Source: Pseudomonas helleri
GTDB lineage: Bacteria > Pseudomonadota > Gammaproteobacteria > Pseudomonadales > Pseudomonadaceae
Direction of reading: 5' to 3'
NCBI RefSeq assembly: GCF_009600315.1
Contig: NZ_WIWC01000028.1
Coordinates: forward strand, 1 to 60,917
Length of the DNA stretch: 60,917 bases
Positions within the stretch are counted from its first letter, which is position 1; each line of letters begins with the position of its first letter. The translations under genes and the position numbers were made by a program. Under the pieces are notes generated by a model. That model had not been told where the DNA came from. It did not search any database and worked only from the letters and a program-made list of their open reading frames with translations. This document shows positions 37,154 through 48,800 of the stretch, piece by piece.

Positions 37154-38325
37154 GGCAGCAGTTGCTCCCACGCGGTTTTCGCCAATGGCGGACGAGGCAG
37201 TTGTGGCAGGACAGGCGCATTGCCTGGCCGGATGCCGTCCTGCTCCAGCGCTTGCAATACCCGGTCGGAAAAGTCCGGAGCCAGCGCCAGCTTGGTGGGC
37301 CAGCCCACCAGCAGGCGGCCCTGATCGGCTATAAACGCATTGTCCGGTCGTACCAGTCCCGATTGTGCAGGCTCGGCACGATTGACTCGCAGTGTGGCCC
37401 ATTGCGCTTGGCTCAGGTCAACCCACGGCAGCAAGTTGCCCAGTTCCTTTTGGGCGACGGCAATCTGTTCGGCAGGCTCGCGCGCGACGCCCTCGGCTTC
37501 GGCAATATCGCCACCCAGATACCACACCCACTCGCCATTGGCCGCAGGATGAGTGGTGACGGTGATGCGCGGTTTTGGTCCGCCACCCAGGCAATGCGCG
37601 TAAAGCGGTTTGAGGGTCGGGCCTTTGACCAGCACCATATGCAGAGGGCGAAGCTGTTGTGCAGGAATGCTGATACCGGCGCTGGCCAGCAGCTCGGCAT
37701 TGCCTGCCCCCGCGCTGAACACGATGCGTTGAGCGTGAATTTCGCGATCATCAATGCGCAGGCCGATCATTTCACCGTCTTCAATCAGGGGCTCGATGGA
37801 TTGCGCCGCGAGCAGCCCGTCTCCGGCCAGTTCCGCCAGACGCTCAATCAGGCTGGGCACATCGACCACCAGTTCAGCCAAGCGATAAACTTTGCCCTTG
37901 AAACGCGGATCTTGCAGGGCTGGCGGCAGTTGATCGCCTTTAACCTGATCGACCCGGCCACGCACGGCCTTGCTGGCAAAAAAGCTGGTGAGGTTGCCCG
38001 CCAGTGTGCCGGGCGACCAGAGGTAATGAGCTTGAGAGAGGATGTTGACGCCGCGTAAATCCAGCTCGCCCTCACCGGCAAGGGCTTCACGCCAACGGCG
38101 CGGCATATCGGCAATGGCTTCCGATGCGCCTGTCAGCGCGCCATGCAAAGCATATTTTGCTCCGCCATGAATGATGCCCTGAGACTTGACGCTTTGCCCG
38201 CCACCCAGGCTGTCGCGCTCGACCACAATCGTGGAAAAACCCTGTTTGCGCAGGCGAGCGTTGAGCCAGAGGCCGGCAACACCAGCGCCGACAATCAGCA
38301 CGTCGGTGGAAATAACAGATGGCAT
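37150..38325 (-). CDS. FAD-dependent oxidoreductase, DAO family
   Basis: 391 residues with the Rossmann FAD motif VLIVGAGVAGLW at the N-terminus followed by a D-amino-acid-oxidase/glycine-oxidase-type fold. Two conserved segments are seen: GGGQSVKSQGIIHGG near the isoalloxazine site and the C-terminal GLVRPDNAFIADQGRLLVG. Substrate unknown. GAGG precedes the ATG. It is the first gene of the minus-strand group; the aldo/keto reductase may act on its product, an inference from overlap only. Confidence 0.9.
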   Translation of the reverse strand: MPSVISTDVLIVGAGVAGLWLNARLRKQGFSTIVVERDSLGGGQSVKSQGIIHGGAKYALHGALTGASEAIADMPRRWREALAGEGELDLRGVNILSQAHYLWSPGTLAGNLTSFFASKAVRGRVDQVKGDQLPPALQDPRFKGKVYRLAELVVDVPSLIERLAELAGDGLLAAQSIEPLIEDGEMIGLRIDDREIHAQRIVFSAGAGNAELLASAGISIPAQQLRPLHMVLVKGPTLKPLYAHCLGGGPKPRITVTTHPAANGEWVWYLGGDIAEAEGVAREPAEQIAVAQKELGNLLPWVDLSQAQWATLRVNRAEPAQSGLVRPDNAFIADQGRLLVGWPTKLALAPDFSDRVLQALEQDGIRPGNAPVLPQLPRPPLAKTAWEQLLP

Positions 38326-38412
38326 GGGCGACCTCAGCGTTGAAAGACAAGGCTGGGAGTATACAGCCTGATCCGGACTCTGACGTTCTGTCGGCAGTAA
38401 GGCTAGAGGGGT

Positions 38413-38745
38413 TTAGTGGCCCGCCGTTTTGGAAAATAACTGGATCACTACCACGCCCAGAACGATCAGGCCCATGCCCAGGATGGCCGGGACATCGAGT
38501 TTTTGCCCGTAGATAAAAAGCGCAGCGACACTCACCATCACGATGCCCATGCCCGCCCATACGGCATACGCCACGCCCACCGGAATAGTGCGTACCACCA
38601 GCGTCAGCATCCAGAACGCTGTGGCGTAACCGGCGATAACCAAAATCAGTGGCAGCGGCGTGCTGAAGCCCTTGATGGCTTTCATCGAGACGGTGGCAAT
38701 CACTTCGGCACAAATGGCGATGGCCAAATAGTAGTAAGCGTTCAT
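38413..38745 (-). CDS. Small multidrug resistance (SMR) efflux protein
   Basis: 110 residues and four membrane helices, the full SMR size. The membrane-embedded Glu that couples protons and drug is E14 in AICAEVIATVSMKA, and AYAVWAGMG and the C-terminal helix GLIVLGVVVIQL are typical of the EmrE branch. The frame opens 30 bases earlier, but MNAYYYLAIAICAE is the family N-terminus. Likely exports quaternary cations as a dimer in the inner membrane. The gene stands alone, upstream of and divergent from waaA. Confidence 0.93.
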   Translation of the reverse strand: MNAYYYLAIAICAEVIATVSMKAIKGFSTPLPLILVIAGYATAFWMLTLVVRTIPVGVAYAVWAGMGIVMVSVAALFIYGQKLDVPAILGMGLIVLGVVVIQLFSKTAGH

Positions 38746-38904
38746 GGTGATGTCCTGAAAGGGGAGGCGGGGCAATTTATCAGCAAGGGATTCTAGTGGT
38801 TGTAAAAGTGTGTAGGCGTTTTAATTACGACAGCTTCAGTGGGCTCTTTAGTCGCTCGCCAGCTAACTGATCGCCCTCTTGGTTTTCAAGTAAACTCTGC
38901 GCCC

Positions 38905-40182
38905 ATGAATAGAACTCTTTACACCTTGCTGTTTCATCTAGGCCTGCCGTTGGTGGCGCTTCGTTTATGGCTGCGAGCGCGCAAGGCGCCAGCATATGCT
39001 CAGCGTGTCGGGGAACGCTTCGCTCTTGATTTACCCGTGATGCAGCCCGGCGGTATATGGGTGCATGCCGTATCGGTAGGCGAGAGTATTGCCGCAGCGC
39101 CGATGATTCGTGCACTGCTCAAACAGTATCCGCAGTTGCCCATAACGGTGACGTGCATGACGCCTACCGGATCGGAGCGCATCCAGGTCCTGTTCGCAGA
39201 TGAGCCGCGAATCCAGCATTGCTATTTACCTTATGACTTGCCTTGGGCCGCGGCCCGATTTTTGAAATGTGTGCAGCCAAAACTGGCCGTGATCATGGAA
39301 ACCGAACTGTGGCCAAACCATATCCACCAGTGCGCGAAACGGAGTATTCCGGTTGCCTTGGCCAATGCGCGGCTATCAGCCAGATCTGCCAAGGGATATG
39401 CGCGCTTTGCCAGGCTTACCCGGCCAATGCTCCAAGAAATGAGCTTGATTGCTGCACAAACTGAAACGGAAGCTGAGCGTTTTCGTCAGTTGGGAGCACG
39501 CCCCGAATGCGTTGAAGTGACCGGATCTATCAAATTCGATCTGACGATTGATCCACAGCTGTTGATTAAGGCCCGTGAGCTGCGTGAGCACTGGCAGGCC
39601 CAGGATCGCCCCGTGTGGATTGCCGCCAGTACCCACGCCGGGGAAGACGAAATCGTGCTCTGCGCCCATCGACAACTGCTCGCTCATTATCCTAATGCGC
39701 TGCTGATTCTGGTGCCGCGTCACCCTGAGCGGTTCAACTCGGTCTTTGAACTGTGCCAACGTGATGGCGTCGTGACGGTGCGCCGCTCAAGTGGCGGGCC
39801 GGTCACTGCTGCGACTCAAGTGTTGCTGGGCGACACAATGGGCGAGTTGCTTTTTCTATATGCACTGGCGGATAGCGCATTTGTCGGCGGCAGTCTGGTT
39901 CCCAATGGTGGGCACAACCTGCTGGAACCGGCGGCATTGGCCAAGCCCGTGTTGAGTGGTCCGCATCTGTTTAACTTTCTCGATATTGCTGCTCAATTGC
40001 GTGAAGCGGGCGCTTTAGAGGAGGTCGAAGACGCGCAGGGGTTGGCAGTTGCCATACAGCGTTTGTTTGAATTGCCGCAAGACGCCCAGCGCATGGCCGA
40101 AGCAGGATTGATCGTGATGAAGGCCAATCAGGGGGCTTTGCAGCGTTTGTTAGAGGGGTTAAAGCGCTTGATGTCGCGTTAA
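38905..40182 (+). CDS. waaA: 3-deoxy-D-manno-octulosonic acid (Kdo) transferase
   Basis: Adds Kdo residues to lipid IVA, the first step of core assembly. It has 425 residues from ATG 38905 (MNRTLYTLLFHLGLP); the open frame begins 66 bases upstream but has no conserved sequence. An N-terminal membrane anchor is followed by the GT-B fold, with the catalytic Glu at residue 60 (SVGESIAAAP) and the donor segment PNGGHNLLEPAAL. It ends 21 bases before the convergent stop of the second giant gene. The gap holds a short CCCTCTGCAGGGGG hairpin. Confidence 0.96.
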   Translation: MNRTLYTLLFHLGLPLVALRLWLRARKAPAYAQRVGERFALDLPVMQPGGIWVHAVSVGESIAAAPMIRALLKQYPQLPITVTCMTPTGSERIQVLFADEPRIQHCYLPYDLPWAAARFLKCVQPKLAVIMETELWPNHIHQCAKRSIPVALANARLSARSAKGYARFARLTRPMLQEMSLIAAQTETEAERFRQLGARPECVEVTGSIKFDLTIDPQLLIKARELREHWQAQDRPVWIAASTHAGEDEIVLCAHRQLLAHYPNALLILVPRHPERFNSVFELCQRDGVVTVRRSSGGPVTAATQVLLGDTMGELLFLYALADSAFVGGSLVPNGGHNLLEPAALAKPVLSGPHLFNFLDIAAQLREAGALEEVEDAQGLAVAIQRLFELPQDAQRMAEAGLIVMKANQGALQRLLEGLKRLMSR

Positions 40183-40203
40183 TCCCTCTGCAGGGGGTTA
40201 GGC

Positions 40204-43200
40204 TCAAGTAGCCAGTGGCAGAAACTCACGCTCCGCAAGTTTTTTACCTATTTGGCCGCGATGAATATTCACAATGGCCTGCCCGCTTTTAGCGGTAGCC
40301 AGCTGCGTGAAGTAACTGAGTGTGCGCTGTTCTTTGGTCTTCAAATGGGCAAGCGAGTAATCCGCTTTAGGGGTGTCAGCTTGGGCATAGTGAAAATGGG
40401 CATACCAAAGCGCAGCCCCCTGACGGTCGTTGATGGCATATTCCTGTATGTAATCCTGGCGCTCGCCCTGTAAGTGTATCCGGCGGCCAAGGCCTGCAAT
40501 CTGTACACGCTCTTGATCAAGCAGGTAGCGCAAGTTGCCGTCGGTCGGGGGCAGCTCCAGGCTCAACTGGATACGTAACGCCTTGCCTTCATCGATCATT
40601 TGAGTTGCGCCACGCACCATATTGTCGACCAGCAATTGGTCTGCGGGCAGCCTTGTGTCCTGAGGTTGAGCCAGTAGAGCGCCGTGCAGTTCAGTGGCCA
40701 GTTTTTTAAGCTTTCCGGCCTCATGGTTCAGCAGTTCCTCCACTTCTACGGGGTGTTGTGATTGCCTTTTATATTGCCTGGCCTTTTGAATATGCCCATC
40801 GAGCATGTCAAAGAGTTTGCGCGCATCTCCTTTAATGATGTTCAACATCCGTTTTGCAGCAGGGGCCTCGGCGCGCTGGGTGACTATCTCGACCCACTCA
40901 TCTCCGTGTTGCGAATAGGTGGAGAGCAGCTGATTGTCATAACTGGAGCGTAATTCAATGACTTCAATTGGCCACTCGCTTCCCGCGGGCTTCACTTCAC
41001 CAATCAACGGGCCTTTTTTGCGGGTATTGATCACCCTTTTCTGTGGTCTGCCCAGCGAGGACGGATTGCGTTTTCGTGCCCGTTTTTGCAACGTTAGGGG
41101 GGGGGCGATTTCCGCAGCCAGCTGCTTAACAACGTCTTGGTAAAGCTCTTTCACCAGCACTTGAAGCTTGTCGAAGTAGTCAAGTTCCAGGTCCTCGGCA
41201 TTGACGATGCTGATGCCTTGCAAGGCGTCCAGAGCTTGACCATATTGCTTGACCAGGTTGTCCAAAACTTCGATGCGGTTGCTGGTGCTAAGCTCAAGCG
41301 TATTAAGCTCGTTGTGGGTCCGTACCTGTTCTTTGAGGGGATCTATTGCCTCATCCAGGCTGCTCTCGACCAGGGTGACGGCTGACACTTTTGAGCTGGT
41401 CAGTTTCAGGCAACTCAATTGAACGCCTTTAAGAGTGAGGCTGGTGTGAGCATTCAGAGGTAGTTCCGAAAAAAGGTTGTTGGCATTTTCGGTGCCCTCG
41501 CCTCCGAGGGCGTACAACTGCTCCCCATAAGTACTTCTGAGTTCCAGCTTGGCAATAGTGCGGTCTGTGACTTCGATTTGTTCTTTGAGGTAGCGGATGA
41601 AACCTTCAGGATCAGCTTCTCCGGCTACATCCACTCCCCGGTCTGGGGTGGTGAACTGAGGCCACTTGGCTTGCAAGCCCCTTTGTTCATAGGACGAGAG
41701 CGCCAGGGATGAGGTCTGGTTTTTAAACGCCTTGCCAAGCAGGGAGATCACGATTTTTTTTGGGAAGGGTATGTTGAGTTTAATTCGTTCTTCAGTGCTA
41801 TCTAACAGTTGCAATAAGGCGCTCAGCTGTTTCTGCAGGGAGGTTGCGAATTGCTCACGCATATTGGCCAACTGCTCAGCACTAAAGCGTGGGTCGGCGA
41901 TGGCGCGTTCAAGTATTTGATGTGAAATGTTGACCGCTCGGTGCAGAGTGAATTCTTGCAAGTGAAAAGCTTCTAGCTCAGCCTCCAGAGCTAGTCTGCG
42001 AGCGGCGTTTTTTTGTTGAATACCCGCTATTGTTTCATTTGGCGCCCCGCCTTGCAGGCGCAGGCGCAAATCAAGAGACCAGTTGCCGTTGCTGTCAGCG
42101 CGCACATTGGGGCCGTGGTGGTCGATGCCTGAAGGGGCAATGATGACACCCGTGTTGCTTGCAGAGATGTGGACGGCAAACAGGTCTTGGCCGATCAGCA
42201 CGTGCCATTGTTTATCGATCTCGTACAGACCCTTATATAAACCACCGGTTGCAGGTGCTGGCAGCGGGAGAGTGTACGGCACCTTCAGCAGGTCCAGCCG
42301 TTCGCGCTGACTGTGGGTAAGGCGGTTGCGGGCGCTCGAAAAGCTGAAATCCAGGGTGGTGCTTTCTGTATTGGGGAACTCACCCGCTAAGGCAACAATG
42401 CCCTCAACAACTTTAGGGGGCGGCGGAGCGGGCCATTCGTCCACGATGGAAGCGGGCATGAACGGGTGCAGTGCTTGTGCTCGGTTCACTGCCGTCAAGG
42501 GTGTGGGTTCAGGTGTTACGGAGGGGAAGAGGTGAAAGAGCAACATGCCCAGATTGAGCAGCACATCGGCTACCGCGAGTTCGCGGGTGGCGGAGTCGTT
42601 GCTGGCCAGCGCGGGGATGTCTTGGTTGACAGAGCTTGCAAGGCTGAATAGCCAGCCCGCCAACATTAACGGACGAGGCAAAGCGGGTATCAGCAGTAAG
42701 CTGTTGAATATCAGCCCACCGCCTTCGAGCAGTACGGCCCAGCGGCTTTCACTGTTCGACACGGATTCAGCTTTGGCCTGATCCACCAGCGCCCTGGCGT
42801 TACTGCCATACAGAAATAGCATCAATTGACCGTTTTGCAGATATTGCAGAAGCTCGCTACTGACCCCGTCAGTTGCCAATTCAGCGGGCGCCGGAATTTC
42901 GAGGGGCGAAAATTCATCGCCCAGCCCAAACCGAACGTAATGCGGCTCTTTGAACCCCCCGTTGTCGTAGATGGGGCGGGCACTGTCACTCAGCCAGGTC
43001 AGTACGCTGTTCTGCAAATCCCCGGGGTGCGCAATGGCATCCAGCAGTGCGGCACGCGTTGGGAACTCAATCAGTGACTGTGCATAAAACGGGCGGTACA
43101 ACACGTGTGGCCCGACGTGAATGTCAAGGGGCTCAATGATGTACATATTGCTCACGACATCCGGGGTGGCCTCATGTTTACGCACCAGCGCCAAGTGCTT

Positions 43201-44904
43201 CATCACGATGGCTTGCCCTTCAACCTCACGGTCGGCCGCCAGCGTCTTCATCACGGCGGCGACATAGCGTGCGCCCACCGGAGTCATGCCGTTCTCATGT
43301 TTGAGACTGAACTCCAGTGCCTGTAGAGGCAGTAGTAAACGCACATGTTCAGAGAACAGTCGCTCACGTAATTTCGCATCCTGTGTTGCACTCAACAGCA
43401 GGTCTTCAAGTCGTGAGGGATAGGCTTCACCGATATTGACCTGTTCAATAAGGCCGTTGCGATCGGTTATGTAGTTGGGTGTAAGCCAGAAAGGCAGCGA
43501 CAGTCCTCGACGATGCCGTAATGTCAGTTCGCCTTTAGGGCGGCCACTCAGATTTTTCAGCGCCAGATCGGTGAGGCTCATGGTTACGGGCTCTTTGATA
43601 CCGATCGTGCCGAAGGGGCCGGTCACTGTGACAAAGGTCAGTTCAATGTCATCAGGATGGAATTGCTCAATGACAATGTGTTTGAGCATGTCGTGTTCGA
43701 ACTGCTCTTGGTCCCGTTGCATCTGCTGATGCAGAACGTCGGCGGCATAGGTGCGGATGTCTGTTATTTCGCTGAGGTACGTTCGCCCTTGGCTATTTTT
43801 TTTGGCGCTGGATAACGCCAGGCAGTATTGACGGTAAATGGACTGATCAGCGATAGACGCATTTTGTAGCCAGTCGGGCAGGTGCTGCTTGAGTGAGTCA
43901 AGGGTTTGCGGGTTGGCGTTAGGGGCTTCTCTGAAAAAATCAGACGGATCGACAATGTCGCGATAGGTAGATTCCAATGTCTCCCAACCTATATGGGCCG
44001 GTAGTTTGATCGATCCCAGCAGTTCCAGTTGGCGGTTCAGTATCGCCGCGGCATGGGTTTCGAAAGCATTACCGTCCAATTCGTAGCGCTTGATTCTTAC
44101 TTCATCCGCTTGATAGAGGCGAGCGAATCGCTTGGCAATGGACTGGGAGTGGGACGCCGAAGTTCTATAGGCACTGATTTTGCCGTTGGAGTTGTACACC
44201 AGTGTTTGATTTGCATTGACCAGGGCGATTCTTGAGCTCACGGCGGAGCGACTGACACCAGCGTTCGTAATCGTTGCTTTCAGTAAATAGACCCGAGTCG
44301 CATTTTCGCCGTATTGAAGAATCCGGTCTTCCCGTTCAGGACAAATAAGCACTTGGTTAATCGCCGAGCGCTCTCTGTCAGACAGGCCGGTATGGTGGAG
44401 CGCACTGACGGTCAGGGTGTCTTTGAACACATCACTGATCCACAGCCAGCGACTGGTGCAAATATGTGAGTGCTGTTCCCAGAAGTCACTCACTGCACCT
44501 TGAAGGACGATTGGCACACGCCACGTTAGCTCCTTGATAAGGCCTTCGATCACCTTCATATCCAGAGTGCCATCGGCAGGTTCAAGCCTGTCCGGCATGT
44601 GCTCACTGAGGTAATAAGGAGAGTTGTGGGCAGGACTAAAATCAATGGCATTACCGCTGCCCAGATACGCCATTACCCAAGGCATTAACGGATAAAAATG
44701 GTAATTGCCCCCTGAAACCGGCGTGGCGACTTGAGTGTTGTGCAGGTCAAACACCAGAGAGGGGTAGCGTTGCCCGATAGCCTCTGCAAGCGTTGTGCGA
44801 ACGATGGTGACGAGTGACGGTGGGTTGGCGAATTGTGCTTTTACAGCGTTTGCCATCGGCACGACGGGCGTGATGGGGGATGAAGCGTCGGAAGGTAGCG
44901 GCAT
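40204..44904 (-). CDS. Second giant toxin-like protein (DUF6543-type)
   Basis: 1566 residues, no signal peptide, ATG with ACAGGAA upstream. The N-terminal half resembles the first giant gene (SDFWEQHSHI, LPDWLQNAS and the same relative place of a hydrophobic stretch at about 730-785), so the two are distant paralogues of the large Pseudomonas dermonecrotic-toxin-like family. It lacks the Tiki-type end. Instead it has long helical regions (~1000-1260), a polybasic stretch at about 1270-1300 with ARKRNP and PQKRV, and a C-terminal domain containing AHFHYAQ and AHLKTKEQRT that I cannot assign. It lies 120 bases downstream of tolC on the same strand. Export route and target are unknown. Confidence 0.75.
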   Translation of the reverse strand: MPLPSDASSPITPVVPMANAVKAQFANPPSLVTIVRTTLAEAIGQRYPSLVFDLHNTQVATPVSGGNYHFYPLMPWVMAYLGSGNAIDFSPAHNSPYYLSEHMPDRLEPADGTLDMKVIEGLIKELTWRVPIVLQGAVSDFWEQHSHICTSRWLWISDVFKDTLTVSALHHTGLSDRERSAINQVLICPEREDRILQYGENATRVYLLKATITNAGVSRSAVSSRIALVNANQTLVYNSNGKISAYRTSASHSQSIAKRFARLYQADEVRIKRYELDGNAFETHAAAILNRQLELLGSIKLPAHIGWETLESTYRDIVDPSDFFREAPNANPQTLDSLKQHLPDWLQNASIADQSIYRQYCLALSSAKKNSQGRTYLSEITDIRTYAADVLHQQMQRDQEQFEHDMLKHIVIEQFHPDDIELTFVTVTGPFGTIGIKEPVTMSLTDLALKNLSGRPKGELTLRHRRGLSLPFWLTPNYITDRNGLIEQVNIGEAYPSRLEDLLLSATQDAKLRERLFSEHVRLLLPLQALEFSLKHENGMTPVGARYVAAVMKTLAADREVEGQAIVMKHLALVRKHEATPDVVSNMYIIEPLDIHVGPHVLYRPFYAQSLIEFPTRAALLDAIAHPGDLQNSVLTWLSDSARPIYDNGGFKEPHYVRFGLGDEFSPLEIPAPAELATDGVSSELLQYLQNGQLMLFLYGSNARALVDQAKAESVSNSESRWAVLLEGGGLIFNSLLLIPALPRPLMLAGWLFSLASSVNQDIPALASNDSATRELAVADVLLNLGMLLFHLFPSVTPEPTPLTAVNRAQALHPFMPASIVDEWPAPPPPKVVEGIVALAGEFPNTESTTLDFSFSSARNRLTHSQRERLDLLKVPYTLPLPAPATGGLYKGLYEIDKQWHVLIGQDLFAVHISASNTGVIIAPSGIDHHGPNVRADSNGNWSLDLRLRLQGGAPNETIAGIQQKNAARRLALEAELEAFHLQEFTLHRAVNISHQILERAIADPRFSAEQLANMREQFATSLQKQLSALLQLLDSTEERIKLNIPFPKKIVISLLGKAFKNQTSSLALSSYEQRGLQAKWPQFTTPDRGVDVAGEADPEGFIRYLKEQIEVTDRTIAKLELRSTYGEQLYALGGEGTENANNLFSELPLNAHTSLTLKGVQLSCLKLTSSKVSAVTLVESSLDEAIDPLKEQVRTHNELNTLELSTSNRIEVLDNLVKQYGQALDALQGISIVNAEDLELDYFDKLQVLVKELYQDVVKQLAAEIAPPLTLQKRARKRNPSSLGRPQKRVINTRKKGPLIGEVKPAGSEWPIEVIELRSSYDNQLLSTYSQHGDEWVEIVTQRAEAPAAKRMLNIIKGDARKLFDMLDGHIQKARQYKRQSQHPVEVEELLNHEAGKLKKLATELHGALLAQPQDTRLPADQLLVDNMVRGATQMIDEGKALRIQLSLELPPTDGNLRYLLDQERVQIAGLGRRIHLQGERQDYIQEYAINDRQGAALWYAHFHYAQADTPKADYSLAHLKTKEQRTLSYFTQLATAKSGQAIVNIHRGQIGKKLAEREFLPLAT

Positions 44905-45024
44905 GAGTGTTCCTGTCTTGAGTTCACAGAGGTCAAACGACCGGAGTCGTATTTACCGCTGTGAACCTCAAGTGCAGGTGGTAGTGGGATATGCGCTGTG
45001 TACCACGACGCGTATACCAACCCT

Positions 45025-46461
45025 TCAGTTGCCCGGTGAACGCATGTCCGCTTCCACGGCCTTGGCCAAGTCCGGAGGCAGAAAGTCCTTGTCCGGGTTG
45101 TAGTCGGCTTTCAAATATTGCGCCAAGGCTTGCAGGTCGCCAGGGTTCAACGTGCCAGCTGCTTGCTTGAGACGCAGGTTGTCGAGAATGTAGTCATAGC
45201 GGCTGTTGTTGTAATCACGCACCGAGTTGTACAGCTGGCGTTGAGCATCAAGCACGTCGACGATATTGCGCGTACCCACCTGATAGCCGATTTCAGTCGC
45301 TTCAAGCGCACTTTGATTGGAGATGATCGACTGTTTACGCGCCTTTACCTGCTCAACGTCGGTATTCACCGCGCGGAAATAATTACGCGTATTTTCGACC
45401 ACCTGGCGGCGCAACTGCTCGCGCTGTTGCTCGGTCTGATCAAGGCGCGAATACGATTCACGCACTTGTGAACTGGTCAGCCCGCCGCTATAGATCGGTA
45501 TGTTCAACTGAATGCCGATGCTGCGTTGCGATACATCACCGCCATAGCGCTGGTTGAAGGCATTGGGGTTGCTCAGGCCGAACCCGTCGTTGTCGCCGGT
45601 TTTGTACTGTGCCACCGCATCGAGGGTCGGCGCGTGGCCGGCCTTGCGTTGCTTGAGGGTTTCTTCTGCTGCATCCACCGCATAGTTGCTGGCAAGCAAT
45701 TGAAGGTTTTGCTGCCCGGCGGTGTCGACCCACAATTTGGCGTTGTTGGGTGACGGCGGCAAGATCGGCAAGGAGTGGCGCATGCCTTCAATCGAGTTGT
45801 ATTGACGGTTGGTAAGCGTCACCAGTGCTTCGAAAGCGTCTTCAACCTGGCGCTGAGCCAGCATCCGGTTGGCGCGTGCGGTGTCATAACTGGCCTGGGA
45901 TTGCAGCACGTCGGTCTTGTCCGACAAGCCCACGTCAAAACGTTCGCGAGACTGGTCCAGCTGGCGCTTGAAGGCTTCTTCTTCAGCTTTGGTGGCGGCC
46001 AGTGTGTCTTGGGCGCGCAATACCGAGTAATAGGCATTAGCTGATTGCAGAATCAAATTCTGTTCGGTCGCCGACAGCTGCAAAGCAGCCTGCTCATTGA
46101 CCGATTCGGCCGCCTTCAACTGGAACCAGCGATCAATCCTGAAGATCGGCTGCGCCAAGGTGGCCTGATACACCACGGCACTGCGGGTGGTGGTCAGTGA
46201 TGGCTGATCAATAGCCGTGCGCACGTTGGTTGACTCGGCACCACCAGAAAGGTTGGGCAGCAAACCGGCGCGGGCCTGCGGGACTATTTCTTTCTGTGCT
46301 GCGTAATCGGCGCGTGCCGCCGCCAGATCAGCGTTGTTGTCGACCGCTTCGTGGTAAACGCTGACCAGACCGTTTTGAGTGGATAACGGGGCGGTGGTGT
46401 CCAGAGCCATTGCGCTGGTCGCCCAAGACACGGCGATAGCCAGTGATAGTTTGCGCAGCAT
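45025..46461 (-). CDS. tolC: TolC-family outer membrane channel
   Basis: 478 residues with a signal peptide (MLRKLSLAIAVSWATSAMA) and the two tandem alpha/beta repeats of TolC, with RNIVDVLDAQRQLYNSVRDY in the second. It forms the trimeric outer membrane tunnel used by type I secretion and efflux systems. In pseudomonads this copy is TolC/OpmH, near thiC. No inner membrane partner is encoded next to it; the next gene in the same direction is the giant toxin-like gene. It is divergent from the thiC riboswitch, with a 176-base gap. Confidence 0.94.
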   Translation of the reverse strand: MLRKLSLAIAVSWATSAMALDTTAPLSTQNGLVSVYHEAVDNNADLAAARADYAAQKEIVPQARAGLLPNLSGGAESTNVRTAIDQPSLTTTRSAVVYQATLAQPIFRIDRWFQLKAAESVNEQAALQLSATEQNLILQSANAYYSVLRAQDTLAATKAEEEAFKRQLDQSRERFDVGLSDKTDVLQSQASYDTARANRMLAQRQVEDAFEALVTLTNRQYNSIEGMRHSLPILPPSPNNAKLWVDTAGQQNLQLLASNYAVDAAEETLKQRKAGHAPTLDAVAQYKTGDNDGFGLSNPNAFNQRYGGDVSQRSIGIQLNIPIYSGGLTSSQVRESYSRLDQTEQQREQLRRQVVENTRNYFRAVNTDVEQVKARKQSIISNQSALEATEIGYQVGTRNIVDVLDAQRQLYNSVRDYNNSRYDYILDNLRLKQAAGTLNPGDLQALAQYLKADYNPDKDFLPPDLAKAVEADMRSPGN

Positions 46462-46637
46462 GAGCGATCCCTAGTTCAAGAATGCGATAAATAAAGGCCC
46501 GAGTCCGACTCGCGGTTTCAAGACGTAGCGAGTGTAGTTGCCGTGACACCTTGCAACAATGCCGTTGTTGAACCTTTTATCCCGGCATGAATGGCGGGGG
46601 TTGGCGTTGGGCGTTATTGCCTCTAGACTGGCCGGGT

Positions 46638-46728
46638 TCTTGTCGGGGTGCCTTGCTATGAGGCTGAGATCGAATAATTTCGGATCCCGTTGAACCTGAT
46701 CAGGTTAACGCCTGCGTAGGGAACAAGA
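46638..46728 (+). promoter_or_regulatory. TPP riboswitch (THI box) upstream of thiC
   Basis: Thiamine diphosphate aptamer. The P1 stem TCTTGT (46638-46643) pairs with ACAAGA (46723-46728). Conserved parts are GGGGTGCC, GGCTGAGA (46662-46669), CCTGATCAGGTT and TGCGTAGGGAA. It controls thiC; when TPP binds, expression falls. The downstream 165 bases are long for the usual platform and contain an inverted repeat 5 bases before the ribosome site (46813-46877), so control of translation start is likely. Confidence 0.95.
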
Positions 46729-46788
46729 TTTCTCGTCTCCCGGCGAGTCCTCTTGAGTGCTGTCCGGGATCGATTGGTCAAAAAATGA

Positions 46789-48783
<1,995 letters not shown>

Positions 48784-48800
48784 TCTGAACCGCTAACCCC

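Noticed and set aside
40183..40203. Strong terminator between waaA and the second giant gene
   Set aside because: The CCCTCTGCAGGGGG hairpin is short and has no T run on either strand, so it was not listed as a terminator.
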